Shown here: piece by piece, positions 54,905 through 63,848 of the stretch
How the letters are laid out: each line of letters opens with the position of its first letter
Position numbering within the stretch: position 1 is the first letter of the stretch
Assembly (NCBI GenBank): GCA_963772445.1
Contig: CAVYXK010000018.1
Location: forward strand, 62,001 to 126,000
Direction of reading: 5' to 3'
Origin: CAVYXK01 sp963772445
Lineage (GTDB): Bacteria > Pseudomonadota > Alphaproteobacteria > Acetobacterales > Acetobacteraceae
DNA length: 64,000 nt
Translations under genes and position numbers: made by a program
The notes under the pieces: model-generated
Database searches by the model: none
What the model saw: only the letters and a program-made list of their open reading frames with translations
Told to the model about the DNA's origin: nothing

Positions 54905-54988
54905 ACGAGGAGATCAATACGTCCTGTGTGCGAGGACCAAGCAGCAGCGTCTCGGCAACTTTCCGCAGTGTCGCCGAGCCACCTGGAA

Positions 54989-55612
54989 TTAAGCCACCGG
55001 CGTAGGCGGGAGGATGGCGCCGTAGTCGCCAATCGCGTCGTCCGGATCCACGGAAAGTCCGACGATCACCGCAGGCATCCCTTGGCGGATTGACCAGCCG
55101 CTATAAGTGTCGTGGCCGCTCCAACCGCGCGACTGGGCCAGCCAGCCGCATTTGGCAAGACCGGCCGCAGTTATGACATTGCAGGTGGCGCCCGATCCGT
55201 AAACTCCAGCCGTGTAGCTGGTGCCGTTGGCAGCCTCGGACGATTTCAGCGCATCGACAATGCCGTTGAAATATTGCGTAACCACGCCGCTTATATCGCT
55301 CATGGAAGCGTCATAGTCCACCGCAAAATAGAGCACAATTCCGGCGGGCGCACCGATAAGGCTTGCTTGCTGCGCTGCACGCGTGCCGTCTGCCTGTCCA
55401 CGACCGAAGGAAAAGTAGTCAGAGGTGGTTGGGCCATCCTCGTAGACCAGCACAAGCCCCAGGCCGGCAGCGGTAACAGCCGTTGCCTTGGCTGCGCTAA
55501 TGACCTTCCAGTGAGACTGACTTAGGTAACGCGCAACGAAATCGTAGTTAGCTGCCTTAATGGCGGCGAGGTGTGGCGTAGTGTCTTGCGTTGTATCGAA
55601 TCCTCTCGGCAT
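54989..55612 (-). CDS. DUF1906 glycoside-hydrolase-like (Rv2525c-type) protein
   Basis: A 207-residue protein of the DUF1906 TIM-barrel family related to GH25-type lysozymes. It begins MPRGFDTTQDTTPHLAAIKA; FVARYLSQSHWKVISAAKAT, GIVLYFAVDYDAS and SYTAGVYGSGATCNVITAAG are characteristic. Carboxylates in FAVDYDAS are probable active-site residues. No signal peptide is seen. It may act on peptidoglycan or be a phage-derived enzyme. Confidence 0.88.
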   Translation of the reverse strand: MPRGFDTTQDTTPHLAAIKAANYDFVARYLSQSHWKVISAAKATAVTAAGLGLVLVYEDGPTTSDYFSFGRGQADGTRAAQQASLIGAPAGIVLYFAVDYDASMSDISGVVTQYFNGIVDALKSSEAANGTSYTAGVYGSGATCNVITAAGLAKCGWLAQSRGWSGHDTYSGWSIRQGMPAVIVGLSVDPDDAIGDYGAILPPTPVA

Positions 55613-55757
55613 GGAGGTTCTCCTGTTAATGTTCGGTTTCTAGGCTCGGGTGTAGAGGAGGACTTTGCTGTTCGGCGATTGCCACTGGATTTGTCAAGCC
55701 CGACTTGGACGGTTTGGCGAGCGAGGCGACGCCCCGATCACCGGCGCCAGCCTGGCC

Positions 55758-56127
55758 ATGTCGATGCCGACTGTGACTGCTGACGGATCGATCACAATCA
55801 ATGAGCTGATCTGCCTAGGCGCGGTGTTCGAAAGCAAGGGCGTCTGCGCCAACTCGGCGCCAATGGCCCAGCTAGCTCACGGTGTTCGACACGCCGATGG
55901 GCGTGCAGCTCATGGCCAGCACGACGTTTGCCACGTCGTACCGGCTGATCGGCACCGAGACCCTGCTGATCGCCAGTCTCGGTACGAGGGGATCGGCTTC
56001 GGTCAACTCTTTCACCGAGCAGTTCTCGGAAACGCCCGTCCGCGTGCCCGAGCTGTCCTCGCTAGCACTGCTGGGCGCCGGGCTTACGATGCTGCCATTC
56101 GGCACACGCAGGCGCGGCGGGGGCTGA
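55758..56127 (+). pseudogene. PEP-CTERM-type surface protein relic
   Basis: The last 25 or so residues, VPELSSLALLGAGLTMLPFG followed by TRRRGGG, are a PEP-CTERM-like sorting signal (VPE motif, hydrophobic helix, basic tail) for exosortase processing. Upstream, FDTPMGVQLMASTTFATSYR is in the same frame, while VTADGSITINELICLGAVFE is in another, so the frame breaks at about 55875-55885. No intact N-terminal signal is visible. It looks like the degenerate remains of a secreted protein. Confidence 0.65.
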
Positions 56128-56179
56128 CCCGTTCTTCCTGCCGCTCTACCCTGATTTCGACACAAGCGGAGCAGGGAAC

Positions 56180-58232
56180 ATGGCGTGGCGGGTCGGCGTC
56201 GATTTCAGGCGGCACGTTCACCGATATCTGCCTGTTCGACGACGCAACCGCGCGCCTGGAGGTCTGGAAGGTCGCCTCCACGCCGCACGATCCGTCCGCC
56301 GGCATCGCGGACGGCCTGGCCGAGGCCACCGCCCGGCTCGATGCCGCGGTGGACCGCATCGCCTATTTCGGCCACGGCACCACCGTCGCCACCAACGCGC
56401 TTATCCAAGGCACCGGCGCCCGCACCGGCCTGATCACCACCGACGGGTTCCGCGACCTGCTCGAGATCGCCCGCCAGAAGCGTCCCGATCTCTACGATCT
56501 GCAAGTCGACAAGCCGCCCGTTCTGGTCTCTCGTGACCTCAGGCTGGAAGTGCCGGAGCGACTGCGCCACGACGGCACCGTCGAGACTCCGCTCGACATC
56601 GCTGCTTTCCGTGCCGCCGTCCGGTGCCTGCGCGAGGCCGGGGTCAAGGCCGTCGCAGTCTGCTTTCTCTATAGTTTCGTCAGACCCGACCATGAGGGCG
56701 AGGCAGCCCGCATCCTCGCTGAGGAATTTCCCGACGCCTTCGTCTCCGTCTCCCATCAGATCGCGCCGGAATTCCGCGAATACGAGCGCCTGTCCACCAC
56801 CGTGGTCAACGCCACGCTCGGGCCGGTCATGCGACGCTACATCAACCGCCTCGGAGACCGGCTGACGGCGCTCGGTTTGACCACCCAACCGCACCTGACA
56901 CAATCGAATGGCGGGGTGATCGGCTTCGAGCAGGCCGCCCGCCTGCCGGTTCGCACCATCCTTTCCGGCCCCTCCACCGGCGTCGTGGCGGCACAGGCAA
57001 TCGGCAAACTCGGCGGGTTCGCCGATCTGATCACGTTCGACATGGGTGGCACCAGCACCGACGTCGCCCTGCTGCAAGACGGCCAAGCCCGCCTGGCTGG
57101 TGAAGCGACGGTGCAAGGTTATCCGATCAAGGCGCCGATGCTGGATATCCATACGGTCGGCGCCGGCGGCGGCTCGATCGCCGCGATCGACAGCGGCGGG
57201 CTGCTGAAGGTTGGTCCGCTCAGCGCCGGCGCCGATCCGGGCCCGGTCTGCTACGGCCGCGGCAACACGCAGCCGACGGTGACCGACGCCAATGTGGTGC
57301 TGCAGACACTGAACCCCACCCATCTGCTGGGCGGCCGCATGCTCATCCGCCGCGACAGCGCCGAGCAGGCGATCGCGGCGCTGGCCCGCCGTCTGAGATT
57401 GGAGACGATGGCGACCGCCCAGGGCATCATCTCGGTCGTTACCGCCAACATGGCCCGCGCGATCCGCGTGATCAGCGTCCAGCGCGGCTACGACCCGCGC
57501 GACTACACGCTGGTGGCGTTCGGCGGCGCCGGCCCGCTGCATGCCGCGCGCCTGGCGCGGGAGCTGGAGATCAGCCGTATCCTCGTACCCCGCACACCCG
57601 ACATCCTCTGCGCCGCCGGCTTGCTGCTGACGGATCTGCGCGCCGATTTCGCCGCCACCCGCCTCGTCCCCCTCGGCCCGGAGTCCCTCCCCGTCATCGC
57701 CGAGGCGTTTGAAACCTTGCGCGCCCAGGCCGAGCATTGGTTCCAGGCAGAAGGGATTGCGCCGGCCGCGTGTCGGATCAACCGCTCAATCGACATGCGC
57801 TATGCCGGCCAGAACTACGAGATCGCCGTGCCGGTGCCGGAGGGGCCGATCGGGCCCGTCACGCTGGACGCTTTGACCGCCGGATTTTCGGCCTCACATC
57901 AGCGGCTCTATGGCTTCACTGCCGACGAAGACCCGATCCAGCTCGTCACCTATCGGGTGGAGGCGGTCGGTCTCGTCCCAAAGGCAACCATCGCGACGCA
58001 TCCCGACGCCGAGCCGGATCCGGCGCCAGCCCTGGCCGGCCGGCGCAACGTCTGGCTGCCCGAGGCCGCCGGCTTTGTTGACTGCCCGATCTACGACCGG
58101 GCGCTGCTCGCGGCCGGAAACCGCATCAACGGCCCGGCGGTGGTCGAGCAGATGGATGCGACGACGCTGCTGCTGCCCGGCATGCAAGCGCGCGTCGATT
58201 CCACTCTCAACCTGATCCTGGAGTGGCCATGA
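56180..58232 (+). pseudogene. hyuA: Hydantoinase/oxoprolinase subunit A, frameshifted at codon 8
   Basis: ATG 56180 reads MAWRVGVD, then the frame slips. The other frame gives SGGTFTDICLFDDATARLEV, the ATP-phosphate loop of the family, and stays open to 58232. One extra T (TTT at about 56203-56206) explains it. The large remainder is intact: GHGTTVATNALIQGTGARTG, LIQ-type repeats, DLITFDMGGTSTDVALLQDG, DIHTVGAGGGSIAAIDSGG and VVTANMARAIRVISVQRGYD. It is the ATP-dependent hydantoin/5-oxoproline hydrolase alpha subunit. It overlaps hyuB by four bases. Confidence 0.88.
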
Positions 58233-59848
58233 ACGACGCGACCGCTGCCGCCGTCATCGATCCCATCACCGTCGAGGTGATCGGCAGTGCGCTGTCCTCG
58301 ATCGTCGAGGAGATGGGCGAGGCGCTGATCCGCGCCAGCTACTCCACCAACATCAAGGAACGGCGGGACTGCTCTACCGCGCTGTTCGATGTGCACGGCA
58401 ACACGCTCTGTCAGGCGGAGCACATCCCGATGCATCTCGGCAGCTTCATCGGGCTGCTGCCGCAGATCATGAAGCGCCATTCAGCCGCGGAGATGCGGCC
58501 GGGTGATGTGTTCGTTGGCAACGATGCTTATGAGGGTGGGGGAACGCATCTGCCAGACATCGTTCTGGCGGAACCGATCTTCGTGGACGGCAGCATCGTC
58601 GCCTGGGCGGTGAACTTGGCACACTACGCCGATTTCGCCGATCGTGGGCACGCCCATATCTACCAGGAAGGGCTACGTATCCCGCCAATCCGGCTCTATC
58701 GCGCCGGCGAGTTGGCGCAGGACGTGTTGGAGCTCATCCTGCTGAACTGCCAGGTGCCGCGCGAGCGCCTGTCCGACCTGCGTGCCCAGATGGCGGCGAA
58801 CCGCCTAGGGGTCCAGCGCAGGACTGCGCTCTGCGCCAAATATGGCCGCGCCCGCGTCCTGGCCGCCGGCGACGCGCTGCAGGACTACGCGGAGCGCAAG
58901 ATGCGTGCTGGCATCGCCTTGATCCCAGATGGCACGTACTGCTTCGCCGATCGCTACGATTGCCCGGAGATCGATGGCGAGCTCGACATGTCCTGCGCAA
59001 TCAGCGTCGCCGGCGACGAGATGCATCTGCATTTCGAGGGCGCGCCGCAGGTGCGGGCCGGGCTGAACATGACATGGACCGCATTGCTCTCAACCGTCTA
59101 TTACGCTGTGAAGACGGTGGTTGATCCGACGATCCTGCCGAATGCCGGGCTCGCTCGCCCGCTGCACGTGACCGCGCCGGCCGGCACCATCGTCAACTGC
59201 GTGCATCCGGCCGCGGTGAATGGTCGGCTCGGTGCCTGCCAGCGGGTGGTCGATCTGATCCACGGCGCGCTCGCGGAGGCGGTGCCCGAGCGTGTCACTG
59301 CCGCCAGCAACGGCGCCTGCACCTCGGCCACCTTTGCCGGTCAGGTTACAAGTGAAAACAACGTGGCTAACAAGCTCTGGGTGTATCTGGAGACAATAGG
59401 CGGCGGCTCCGGCGCGCGGGCGACGAAGGACGGGCTCGATGGCGTGCATGTGCACATGACCAACACCTCCAACCTGCCTGTCGAAGCATTGGAGATCGAG
59501 TATCCGCTGACCCTGCTGCGGTACGAGTTGGTGGATGGATCGGCCGGGCCGGGGCGCCAGCGCGGCGGCATGGGCCTGCGACGCGTTTACCGCGCCGAGG
59601 CTGACTGCCGGGTGCGCGTCGATATCTCCCGCGTGCTCAGCGCACCATGGGGGCTACGGGGCGGCGGCGACGGCGGCCGCGCGTCAGTGCGAATGCACGG
59701 CGCCGCGCTCGACCATGGCAATGGCGCGATGCGGCCGGGAGACGTGCTGGAGATCGTCACCGCCGGCGCGGGCGGCTATGGGCCGCAAGCGGAACGTGAT
59801 CCGACCGCCGTCGCGCGGGACATCGCGGAAGAGCGAATGTCCTGCTGA
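58229..59848 (+). CDS. hyuB: Hydantoinase/oxoprolinase subunit B
   Basis: A 539-residue subunit of an ATP-dependent hydantoinase/acetone-carboxylase-like complex. Family blocks include TVEVIGSALSSIVEEMGEAL, RASYSTNIKERRDCSTALFD, RPGDVFVGNDAYEGGGTHLP and NRLGVQRRTALCAKYG. ATG 58229 overlaps the hyuA stop (ATGA) with GGAG upstream. Together with hyuA it would open a cyclic amide. The D-hydantoinase gene at 49875 is a functional cousin in the same region. Confidence 0.93.
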   Translation: MNDATAAAVIDPITVEVIGSALSSIVEEMGEALIRASYSTNIKERRDCSTALFDVHGNTLCQAEHIPMHLGSFIGLLPQIMKRHSAAEMRPGDVFVGNDAYEGGGTHLPDIVLAEPIFVDGSIVAWAVNLAHYADFADRGHAHIYQEGLRIPPIRLYRAGELAQDVLELILLNCQVPRERLSDLRAQMAANRLGVQRRTALCAKYGRARVLAAGDALQDYAERKMRAGIALIPDGTYCFADRYDCPEIDGELDMSCAISVAGDEMHLHFEGAPQVRAGLNMTWTALLSTVYYAVKTVVDPTILPNAGLARPLHVTAPAGTIVNCVHPAAVNGRLGACQRVVDLIHGALAEAVPERVTAASNGACTSATFAGQVTSENNVANKLWVYLETIGGGSGARATKDGLDGVHVHMTNTSNLPVEALEIEYPLTLLRYELVDGSAGPGRQRGGMGLRRVYRAEADCRVRVDISRVLSAPWGLRGGGDGGRASVRMHGAALDHGNGAMRPGDVLEIVTAGAGGYGPQAERDPTAVARDIAEERMSC

Positions 59849-59854
59849 CAGTGG

Positions 59855-60097
59855 CTATTGAAGGCCGTGCGCCTGCATGTAATGCAGGCCCGCATACAAG
59901 GCGCTGAGCAACGTGGCCGTCGCGGCGATGACGACCGGCATCTGCCACCAGCTCGGCAGGTTGGCGGCAATCTGCGAGGCGAGCAGATCCACCTTGGCGC
60001 TGACCGCAGACAGCGTTGTTTCGACGCTGCGAAGCCGGCCATCTACCCCATCCATGTGGGTGTCGAGCCGGTCCATCCGGCTGTCCAGCCGGTTCAT
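59855..60097 (-). CDS. Small coiled-coil membrane protein
   Basis: 80 residues. The N-terminal half is MNRLDSRMDRLDTHMDGVDG, repeating the MDxLD unit with heptad spacing (coiled coil), and then SVETTLSAVSAKVDLLASQI. The C-terminal half is a single membrane helix (WWQMPVVIAATATLLSALYA). This resembles small phage-type XhlA-like or stress-membrane proteins, but no family is firmly assigned. ATG 60097 has GGAG six bases upstream; a TTG at 60118 would add seven residues. Confidence 0.7.
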   Translation of the reverse strand: MNRLDSRMDRLDTHMDGVDGRLRSVETTLSAVSAKVDLLASQIAANLPSWWQMPVVIAATATLLSALYAGLHYMQAHGLQ

Positions 60098-60187
60098 GCG
60101 CTGCTCCAGAACGTACAATCGTAGGTTCAGCCCGGTCGCTCATCCGGTCAGGGTACGCGGGAAGCCCTTACCGACCGATGAACGCGG

Positions 60188-61300
60188 CTATGCCGCCAGC
60201 TTGTCGAGCTCGCGCAGGATCGATTCGCCCATCACGCTGGTGCCGACCCGAGCGGCCCCCGGTACCATGACGTCGGCGGTGCGCAGGCCGCTCGCCAGCA
60301 CATTCGCGCAGGCCGTCTCGATCAGCGCCGCATCTTCCTCCATCTCGAACGAGTAGCGGAGCAGCATCGCGAAGCTCAGGATCTGCGCCAGCGGATTTGC
60401 GATCCCTTTGCCGGCGATGTCGGGCGCGCTGCCGTGAATCGGTTCATAGAGTGCGTGCCGCTTGCCGTCCGGCTGTACCGCGCCGAGCGTCGCCGACGGC
60501 AACATCCCAAGGCTGCCGGTCAGCATCGAGGCAAGGTCGGACAAGATATCGCCAAACACATTAGAGGTAACGATAACGTCGAACTGACGCGGATTCCGAA
60601 CAAGCTGCATCGCGCAATTGTCCGCGTACATATGCGTCAGCTCGATATCAGCGTACTCGCGCTGATGCAGCGCTGTGACGACTTGGCGCCACAACAAGCC
60701 TGACTGCATCACGTTTGCCTTCTCCACGCTGGCAATGCGACGCTTCCTCCGACCCGCCAGCTCGAAGGCCACGCGGGCAACACGCTCGATCTCGTTCGTG
60801 GTGTAGGATTCGGTGTCGAAGCCGCGCTGCTGGCCGTCGGGCAGAGTCTCGATCCCGCGAGGCTCGCCGAAATAGAGGCCGCCGGTGCTTTCGCGCACGA
60901 TCATGATATCGAGCCCTCGCACCACCTCGGGCTTCAGGGTCGAGGCATCGACCAGCGGGGCGAGTACAGTCGCCGGACGTAGATTGGCGAACAGGTCAAG
61001 CTCCTTGCGCAGCCGCAGAATAGCAAGCTCCGGACGGACATCGAAGCCGAGCTTTTCCCACTTCGGGCCTCCGACCGCACCGAACAGGATGGCATCGACG
61101 TCTCTAGCGGCCTGCATGGTGGCATCGGTGATCGGCGTGCCGCGCGCGTCGATTGCTGCACCGCCCACCAGGTCGTCGGAGAAGTCGAAGGAAACTTTTC
61201 GCCGGCGGTCCATCCAGTCGATAACGCGACGCACTTCACGCATGACCTCTGGTCCGATGCCGTCGCCGGGCAGGATCAGCAGTTTCTTGTTGGCTGGCAT
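60188..61300 (-). CDS. leuB: 3-isopropylmalate dehydrogenase
   Basis: A 370-residue NAD-dependent oxidative decarboxylase of leucine synthesis, turning 3-isopropylmalate into the 2-oxo precursor. LLILPGDGIGPEVMREV, VRESTGGLYFGEPRG, the DIELTHMYADNCAMQLV active-site Asp region and FGDILSDLASMLTGSLGMLP are typical. It is the last gene of leuCDB here, 11 bp after leuD. Confidence 0.96.
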   Translation of the reverse strand: MPANKKLLILPGDGIGPEVMREVRRVIDWMDRRRKVSFDFSDDLVGGAAIDARGTPITDATMQAARDVDAILFGAVGGPKWEKLGFDVRPELAILRLRKELDLFANLRPATVLAPLVDASTLKPEVVRGLDIMIVRESTGGLYFGEPRGIETLPDGQQRGFDTESYTTNEIERVARVAFELAGRRKRRIASVEKANVMQSGLLWRQVVTALHQREYADIELTHMYADNCAMQLVRNPRQFDVIVTSNVFGDILSDLASMLTGSLGMLPSATLGAVQPDGKRHALYEPIHGSAPDIAGKGIANPLAQILSFAMLLRYSFEMEEDAALIETACANVLASGLRTADVMVPGAARVGTSVMGESILRELDKLAA

Positions 61301-61311
61301 GGCGTTCGCGA

Positions 61312-61935
61312 TCAGTCGGCCGTAATGGCGGGTGCCCAGGGCTGCTCGGATCGCCGTCGTGTCTCGTACGCGGCGATCGCGTTAGCATGCCCCAGTGTTT
61401 GGCCGATGTCGTCGAGTCCGTTCAACAGAAGGTGCTTGCGGAATGGGTCGATTTCGAAGTGGATTTCCTCGCCGTTCGGCCGCACCACCACCTGGCGTTC
61501 CAGATCAACGGTCAACCGTGCGTTGCCGCCGAGCTTCGCATCCGCGATGAGCTGATCGCAGGCGGCGCGTGGCAGGCGCATGGGCAGGATGCCGTTCTTG
61601 AAGCAGTTGTTGAAGAAGATGTCGCCGAAGTCCGGCGCGATCACGCAGCGAATGCCGAAGTCGAGCAGTGCCCAGGGCGCATGCTCACGTGAGGAGCCGC
61701 AGCCGAAATTTTCGAGCGCGATCAAGATCTTCGCGTCGCGGTAGGCGCCCTGGTTCAGCACAAAATCGGCGCGTTCGTCGCCTTGTTCGTTGTATCGGAG
61801 CGTATGGAACAGGTGTACGCCAAGTCCGGTGCGCTTGATGGTCTTCAGGAAGCGTGCGGGAATGATCTTGTCGGTATCAACGTTTGCCAGCGGCAGCGGT
61901 GCCGCGACGGCGGTCAACGTGGTAAATTTATCCAT
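61312..61935 (-). CDS. leuD: 3-isopropylmalate dehydratase small subunit
   Basis: A 207-residue swivel-domain subunit of isopropylmalate isomerase. ANVDTDKIIPARFLKTIKRT and NFGCGSSREHAPWALLDFGI are the family's substrate-binding loops. It pairs with LeuC. The 50-bp gap between leuC and leuD is short enough for one transcript. Confidence 0.96.
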   Translation of the reverse strand: MDKFTTLTAVAAPLPLANVDTDKIIPARFLKTIKRTGLGVHLFHTLRYNEQGDERADFVLNQGAYRDAKILIALENFGCGSSREHAPWALLDFGIRCVIAPDFGDIFFNNCFKNGILPMRLPRAACDQLIADAKLGGNARLTVDLERQVVVRPNGEEIHFEIDPFRKHLLLNGLDDIGQTLGHANAIAAYETRRRSEQPWAPAITAD

Positions 61936-61985
61936 GGCGGTTTTCTACTGGCTAATGGCCTGGAGTTGCGGCACATCGCTCATCA

Positions 61986-63404
61986 TCAATTTGTGACCAG
62001 TTGGCGGACATCGGACAACCGCCCGGTGACCGCCGCCGCCGCTGCCATCGCCGGCGAAAGCAGATGCGTGCGCCCGCCGGGACCTTGGCGACCCTCGAAA
62101 TTACGGTTGGAGGTGCTGGCACAGCGCTGGCCCGGCTTAAGCTTATCCGGATTCATGCCGAGGCACATCGAGCAGCACGGCTCGCGCCACTCGAAGCCGG
62201 CTTCCAGCAGGATGCGGTCGAGGCCTTCCTGCTCCGCCTGCTGCTTGACGAGGCCGGAGCCCGGCACCACCAATGCCTGCACCCCGGCCGCTACCTTGCG
62301 GCCCTTTGCGACCGCGGCGGCTGCGCGGATGTCTTCGATTCGCCCGTTTGTGCAACTGCCGATGAACACGACATCGATGGGCACGTCCTGCATCCGGGTG
62401 CCGGGCGTCAGCGCCATGTAATCCAGCATGCGCTGCATCTGCGAGCGCCGGCCTTCGTCTGCCTCCTGCACCGGGTCGGGAACGGCGCCGGTGATCGGCA
62501 CCACCGCACCCGGATTGGTTCCCCAGGTTACCATCGGCGCGATTGTGGCGGCGTCCAGCCGCACGGTCTTGTCGTACTCTGCGCCCGAGTCGGATGGCAA
62601 CGTACGCCAGTAGGCGAGCGCCTGCTCGAATGCTTCGCCCTTTGGCGCGTAGGGCCGATCCTTGATATAGGCGAAAGTGGTTTCATCCGGCGCAATCAGC
62701 CCCGCCCGGGCGCCTGCCTCGATCGACATATTTGACACCGTCATGCGCCCGGCCATGCCGAGCGCACGGATCGCTTCACCGGCGTATTCGATCACGTGTC
62801 CGGTGCCGCCCGCCGTGCCGATCCGACCGATGATCGCCAGCACGATATCTTTCGCCGTGGCGCCGAAGCCGAGGGTACCATCGACCTGCACCAGCATATT
62901 TTTCGCCGGCCGCTGGAGCAGTGTCTGGGTTGCCAGCACGTGCTCGACTTCCGAGGTACCGATGCCAAAGGCCAGCGCGCCCAGGGCGCCGTGCGTCGAG
63001 GTGTGCGAGTCGCCGCAGACGATCGTCATGCCGGGCAAGCTGATCCCCAGCTCGGGGCCGATGATGTGAACAATGCCCTGGCGCACATCCAGGATTGGAA
63101 TGTACGGGACGCCGAACTCCTTGACGTTGCGCTCCAGTGTCTCAACCTGGACGCGGCTGTCCTCTTCCTTGATGCCGGCGCGCCGGTCGGTCGTAGGAAT
63201 GTTGTGGTCGGCCACTGCGATGGTTGCATCGGGTCGACGCACTTGACGACCAGCCAGGCGCAGGCCCTCGAAGGCTTGTGGGCTCGTGACCTCGTGCACC
63301 AGGTGGCGGTCGATATAAAGGATACAGGTTCCGTCGGGCAGCCGCTCCACGACGTGGCTGTCCCAGATCTTTTCGAACAGCGTGTGCGGCTTGGTTGCCG
63401 ACAT
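61986..63404 (-). CDS. leuC: 3-isopropylmalate dehydratase large subunit
   Basis: A 472-residue aconitase-family enzyme with a 4Fe-4S cluster. The cluster Cys lie in VVFIGSCTNGRIEDIRAAA and CCSMCLGMNPDKL. The N-terminus TLFEKIWDSHVVERLPDGTC is typical. It isomerises 2- to 3-isopropylmalate together with LeuD. It begins 15 bp after the rplS stop, so leucine genes and rplS are probably one transcript. Confidence 0.96.
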   Translation of the reverse strand: MSATKPHTLFEKIWDSHVVERLPDGTCILYIDRHLVHEVTSPQAFEGLRLAGRQVRRPDATIAVADHNIPTTDRRAGIKEEDSRVQVETLERNVKEFGVPYIPILDVRQGIVHIIGPELGISLPGMTIVCGDSHTSTHGALGALAFGIGTSEVEHVLATQTLLQRPAKNMLVQVDGTLGFGATAKDIVLAIIGRIGTAGGTGHVIEYAGEAIRALGMAGRMTVSNMSIEAGARAGLIAPDETTFAYIKDRPYAPKGEAFEQALAYWRTLPSDSGAEYDKTVRLDAATIAPMVTWGTNPGAVVPITGAVPDPVQEADEGRRSQMQRMLDYMALTPGTRMQDVPIDVVFIGSCTNGRIEDIRAAAAVAKGRKVAAGVQALVVPGSGLVKQQAEQEGLDRILLEAGFEWREPCCSMCLGMNPDKLKPGQRCASTSNRNFEGRQGPGGRTHLLSPAMAAAAAVTGRLSDVRQLVTN

Positions 63405-63419
63405 CCGTTGCCTCCCTGA

Positions 63420-63827
63420 CTACTGGGCCGTCCCGCCTTCAGCGGCGGTCGGCGATGCGGTGGTCGCGCTCCGCGCCCGTTCGGCGATGCGCGCCCGTTT
63501 GCCCGAGCGGCCGCGCAGGTAATAGAGCTTCGCCCGCCGCACGTCGCCGCGGCGCACCACCGCGATCTCGGCGATCATCGGCGAGTAGAGTGGAAACACG
63601 CGTTCCACTCCCTCGCCGTAGCTGATCTTGCGCACGGTGAAATTGCTGTTCAGCCCCTTGTTGGAGCGGCCGATCACCACGCCCTCGAAGGCCTGGGTGC
63701 GGGTGCGCTCGCCTTCGACCACCCGGACCGAAACACGGACTGTGTCACCTGGCGCGAAATCGGGCACCGGGCGGCCACCCGTGAGGCGGACGATCTCGGC
63801 GGCCTCGTAGCGTTGGATGATGTTCAT
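63420..63827 (-). CDS. rplS: 50S ribosomal protein L19
   Basis: A 135-residue ribosomal protein at the 30S-50S interface. FAPGDTVRVSVRVVEGERTR, QAFEGVVIGRSNKGLNSNFT, FPLYSPMIAEIAVVRRGDVR and RAKLYYLRGRSGKRARI are invariant-type blocks. The C-terminal Ala/Thr-rich tail extends slightly beyond the usual length. It follows trmD by 21 bp, the standard bacterial order. Confidence 0.97.
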   Translation of the reverse strand: MNIIQRYEAAEIVRLTGGRPVPDFAPGDTVRVSVRVVEGERTRTQAFEGVVIGRSNKGLNSNFTVRKISYGEGVERVFPLYSPMIAEIAVVRRGDVRRAKLYYLRGRSGKRARIAERARSATTASPTAAEGGTAQ

Positions 63828-63848
63828 GGCTGGGTCCTTTCGTTCTGC

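Noticed and set aside
55112..55525. Plus-strand frame opposite DUF1906
   Set aside because: It is antisense to a recognised domain and has no features of its own.
55665..56179. N-terminal extension of hyuA
   Set aside because: The frame is open, but it passes through a relic of another gene; homology begins with the phosphate loop just after ATG 56180.
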